NCBI RefSeq assembly: GCF_003269065.1 | Contig: NZ_QLTA01000024.1 | Coordinates: 1 to 64,000 of the forward strand | Reading direction: 5' to 3' | Length of the DNA: 64,000 bases | DNA from: Paracidovorax anthurii | Lineage (GTDB): Bacteria; Pseudomonadota; Gammaproteobacteria; Burkholderiales; Burkholderiaceae_C | In this document: positions 61,924 through 64,000 of the stretch, one piece after another | Position numbering within the stretch: position 1 is the first letter of the stretch | Layout: the number at the start of each line of letters is the position of its first letter | Translations under genes and position numbers: made by a program | The notes under the pieces: model-generated | The model's input: only the letters and a program-made list of their open reading frames with translations | What the model was told of the DNA's origin: nothing | The model's database searches: none

Positions 61924-62690
61924 TCACTTTCTCCGAAGCGCAGATCATGGCCTGGCTCTCGCCGGTGCTGTGGCCCTTCCTGCGCGTGCTGGCCATGTTC
62001 ATGGTCGCGCCGGTCTTTTCCATGCGCAGCATTCCGGTCCGCGTCAAGATCGGGCTGGCCTTCCTGGTGGCCGTGTGCGCGCAGGCCGCCCTGCCGGACC
62101 AGCCCGTCATCAACGTGAATGGCAGGGAGGCGTTGGGCGCGGTGGCCCAGCAGGTGGCGGTCGGCGTGGCGATCGGTTTTGCCGTGCGGCTCGTTTTCAC
62201 CGCGGTCGAATTGGCGGGGGAGGTCATCGGGTTGCAGATGGGCCTCAACTTCGCGTCCTTCTTCGATCCATCGACCAGCAGCCAGGTGAGCGCCGTGGCG
62301 CGCTTTTTCGGGCACATGGCGCTCCTGCTTTTCGTCGTCATCAATGGGCACCTGATGGTGCTCATGGCCGTGGTCAAGAGCTTCGACGCCTTTCCGGTGG
62401 ATGGCAACTTCATGCAGGCGCTGAGCCAGATGCGCCTGCACGACCTGGGAGCTTCGCTGTTTTCCAGTGCCTTGTGGATCGCGTTGCCGATGATTGCGCT
62501 GCTGCTCTTCGTCAATCTGGCGCTGGGCGTCATATCACGCGTTGCGCCGCAAATGAACATCTACTCGGTCGGCTTTCCGGTCACCTTGACGGTCGGGCTG
62601 CTGGGCATCGCAGCCACGTTGCCCATGCTGGAGCAGCCGGTTCTCACGCTCATGCAGCAGTCCATCGATCTTTTCGCCTCGCAGCGCTAG
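61920..62690 (+). CDS. fliR: flagellar export gate protein FliR
   Basis: A 256-residue protein with about six helices: WLSPVLWPFLRVLAMFMVAPVFSMRSIPVRVKIGLAF at the start, FTAVELAGEVIGLQMGLNFASFFDPST in the middle, PQMNIYSVGFPVTLTVGLLGIAATLP near the end. GTG start overlaps the fliQ stop. Last gene of the fliF-fliR run. Confidence 0.95.
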   Translation: MITFSEAQIMAWLSPVLWPFLRVLAMFMVAPVFSMRSIPVRVKIGLAFLVAVCAQAALPDQPVINVNGREALGAVAQQVAVGVAIGFAVRLVFTAVELAGEVIGLQMGLNFASFFDPSTSSQVSAVARFFGHMALLLFVVINGHLMVLMAVVKSFDAFPVDGNFMQALSQMRLHDLGASLFSSALWIALPMIALLLFVNLALGVISRVAPQMNIYSVGFPVTLTVGLLGIAATLPMLEQPVLTLMQQSIDLFASQR

Positions 62691-62705
62691 GGCCGGGCTG
62701 CCCTG

Positions 62706-63335
62706 CTACACCAGCTGGTTGCGGATCGCATACACGGTCAGTTCGGCGTTGTTGCTGAGCTTGAGCTTTTCCAGCACCCGGGAGCGGTACACGCTCACGG
62801 TCTTGGGGCTCAGCATCAGCTCTTCGGCGATGTCGGAAAGGCGCTTGCCCGAGGCAATCTTGACCAGCGTCTGGAGCTCGCGCTCGGACAGTGCCTCGTG
62901 GGGTAGCTCGGGTGCCGGCTGGGCCAGGCTGTCTGCCAGCATCTGGGCGACCTCCGGCGTCAGATATTTTCTGCCTTTCATCACCGTGCGCACCGCTTCG
63001 ATCAATTCCATCGGGTCACCGGCCTTGTTGGCATAGCCCTGGGCTCCGGCGCGCAGGCACCGCAATGCGTACTGGTCCTCGGGATACATGGACACCACGA
63101 GCACCTTGATGGCCGAATCCGTTTCCCGCAGGCTCGCCAGCACTTCAAGGCCGCTGCGGCCCGGCATGTTCAGGTCCAGAAGCAGTACGTCGCAAGAGAC
63201 CTTGCGCAAGGTTTCCCGCAACTCCGAATAGCCACCAGCCTCTCCGGTGACCTGGATGTCCGGCGCGTCGGTGAGCGTATCCCGGATGCCGCGCCGCAGC
63301 ACCGCATGGTCGTCGCACAGCACGACATGGATCAT
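62706..63335 (-). CDS. NarL/FixJ-family response regulator
   Basis: A 209-residue two-domain regulator. Receiver: acidic Asp8/Asp9, phospho-acceptor Asp54 (LLLDLNMPGRSGLEVL), Lys in GYANKAGDP. Output: LuxR-type helix-turn-helix (LSERELQTLVKIASGKRLSDIAEELMLSPKTVSVYRSRVLEKL). AGGAGA precedes the ATG. It overlaps the kinase gene by four bases, so the pair is one two-component system. It is convergent with fliR; targets are unknown. Confidence 0.9.
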   Translation of the reverse strand: MIHVVLCDDHAVLRRGIRDTLTDAPDIQVTGEAGGYSELRETLRKVSCDVLLLDLNMPGRSGLEVLASLRETDSAIKVLVVSMYPEDQYALRCLRAGAQGYANKAGDPMELIEAVRTVMKGRKYLTPEVAQMLADSLAQPAPELPHEALSERELQTLVKIASGKRLSDIAEELMLSPKTVSVYRSRVLEKLKLSNNAELTVYAIRNQLV

Positions 63336-64000
63336 GGCATTTCTCCTGGGTCTCCCGCTTCGGTGGCCGGAGGCGCTCCCAGTGGGATCGAGACAATGAC
63401 GGAAGTGCCCCGGCCGGGCTGGCTGCTGATGTCCAGCCACCCGCCCACGGTGCGTGCACGCTCTTCCAGGCCCTTCAGTCCGAAGGACTTGGGCTTGTGC
63501 CGCATGGAGGGCGCCATTCCGCAGCCGTCGTCCGTCACTTCCAGCGTCAGGACGCCTTCGCTGTCCGAGAGGTCGATGGTCACATGCCGCGCTTGCGCAT
63601 ATTTCGATATGTTGGTCATGGCCTCCTGGGCCGTCCGGTAGGCCACGAGCTGGATGTCGCTGGGTACGTCGATGGCATCCCGATGGGCATGTACCCGGGT
63701 CGGAATGCCGGTGCGGCGCTCGAAACTCTCTGCCAGCCACTGCACTGCCGCCACCAGCCCTTGGTCGAGGATGGGAGGGCGCAGGTTCATCATGATCCGC
63801 TGGCTGGCCTCGATCGCATGCTGCAGCATTTCCGTTGCACTTTCCGCGTGCATGCGAATGGGGTCCTCTGCAGTGTGCCGGGTGATCCAGCCTACGTCGA
63901 AACGCACGGCCGTCAGGGCGCCACCGATATCGTCGTGGATTTCCCGGGCGATCGCTGCACGCTCCTTTTCGATGGAAATCTGCAAGTGCTCCGTCAATTC
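63332..64000 (-). CDS. two-component histidine kinase, C-terminal part (5' end outside window)
   Basis: The frame is open to the right edge. The visible 222 residues hold the HisKA_3 dimerisation domain (EKERAAIAREIHDDIGGALTAVRFDV, with the phosphorylated His in EIHDD) and a HATPase domain (AYRTAQEAMTNISKYAQARHV N-box, EVTDDGCGM, FGLKGLEERARTVGG). This is the NarX/DegS-type kinase that pairs with the NarL-type regulator downstream. The sensor region lies beyond the window. Confidence 0.88.
   Translation of the reverse strand, partial: ELTEHLQISIEKERAAIAREIHDDIGGALTAVRFDVGWITRHTAEDPIRMHAESATEMLQHAIEASQRIMMNLRPPILDQGLVAAVQWLAESFERRTGIPTRVHAHRDAIDVPSDIQLVAYRTAQEAMTNISKYAQARHVTIDLSDSEGVLTLEVTDDGCGMAPSMRHKPKSFGLKGLEERARTVGGWLDISSQPGRGTSVIVSIPLGAPPATEAGDPGEMP

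Noticed and set aside
1-64000. CRISPR arrays, tRNA and rRNA genes
   Set aside because: No regularly spaced repeats and no tRNA or rRNA signatures were noticed by eye on either strand.

Overview
The window reads as a GC-rich betaproteobacterial chromosome, most likely Comamonadaceae and probably Acidovorax/Paracidovorax. The grounds are the gene order of the flagellar regulon, the base composition, and a short extragenic palindrome (about 1429-1480) of a kind I associate with that family. The species call is inference from protein style, not from a search. I saw no rRNA, tRNA or CRISPR.

Layout. (1) 1-2800 is an accessory end: the C-terminal tail of an Rhs polymorphic toxin, its candidate immunity gene, an orphan small gene, a broken HipA-family kinase gene, and a scar made of two IS3-family fragments joined tail-out. 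(2) 2803-24717 holds an HDOD-domain regulator and the flagellar genes flgL-K-J-I-H-G-F-E-D-C-B (minus strand), flgA-M-N (plus), then fliA, an flhG-position gene, flhF, flhA and flhB (minus). Between flgH and flgI sits a 1.6 kb insert carrying a Tae4-type peptidoglycan amidase (type VI secretion effector) and a tiny two-helix membrane protein, bracketed by two copies of a dispersed repeat. (3) 24996-27907 is motA-motB-cheY-cheZ (minus). (4) 28255-45347 looks like a flagellin glycosylation island. It has a TPR/SPINDLY glycosyltransferase, a DegT aminotransferase, a Rieske oxygenase, a CDP-3,6-dideoxyhexose pathway (rfbF, rfbG, rfbH), an epimerase, two sugar dehydrogenases/reductases and an Old Yellow Enzyme. 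An opposite-strand module follows: ACP, KAS III, SDR, PglD-like acyltransferase, FkbM methyltransferase and a WavE-like protein. (5) 45427-48272 is a divergent pair of flagellin genes. (6) 48429-62690 holds fliD-S-T, fliE (minus), and fliF-G-H-I-J-K-L-M-N-O-P-Q-R. (7) The right edge has a NarL-type response regulator and the C-terminal part of its histidine kinase.

How it works together. Almost the whole rod-hook-filament-motor-export set lies in 60 kb, with FliA and FlgM providing the late checkpoint. Candidate sigma-28 promoters precede flgM, motA and one flagellin gene. The island between motA and the flagellin genes has the parts expected to build, N- or O-acylate, methylate and attach an unusual deoxy sugar to flagellin. 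The features that most deserve a second look are that island and its missing redox partner, the amidase cassette inside the flg operon, a hairpin repeat family found in flagellar gene gaps, and a FliE whose C-terminus runs into one copy of that repeat.
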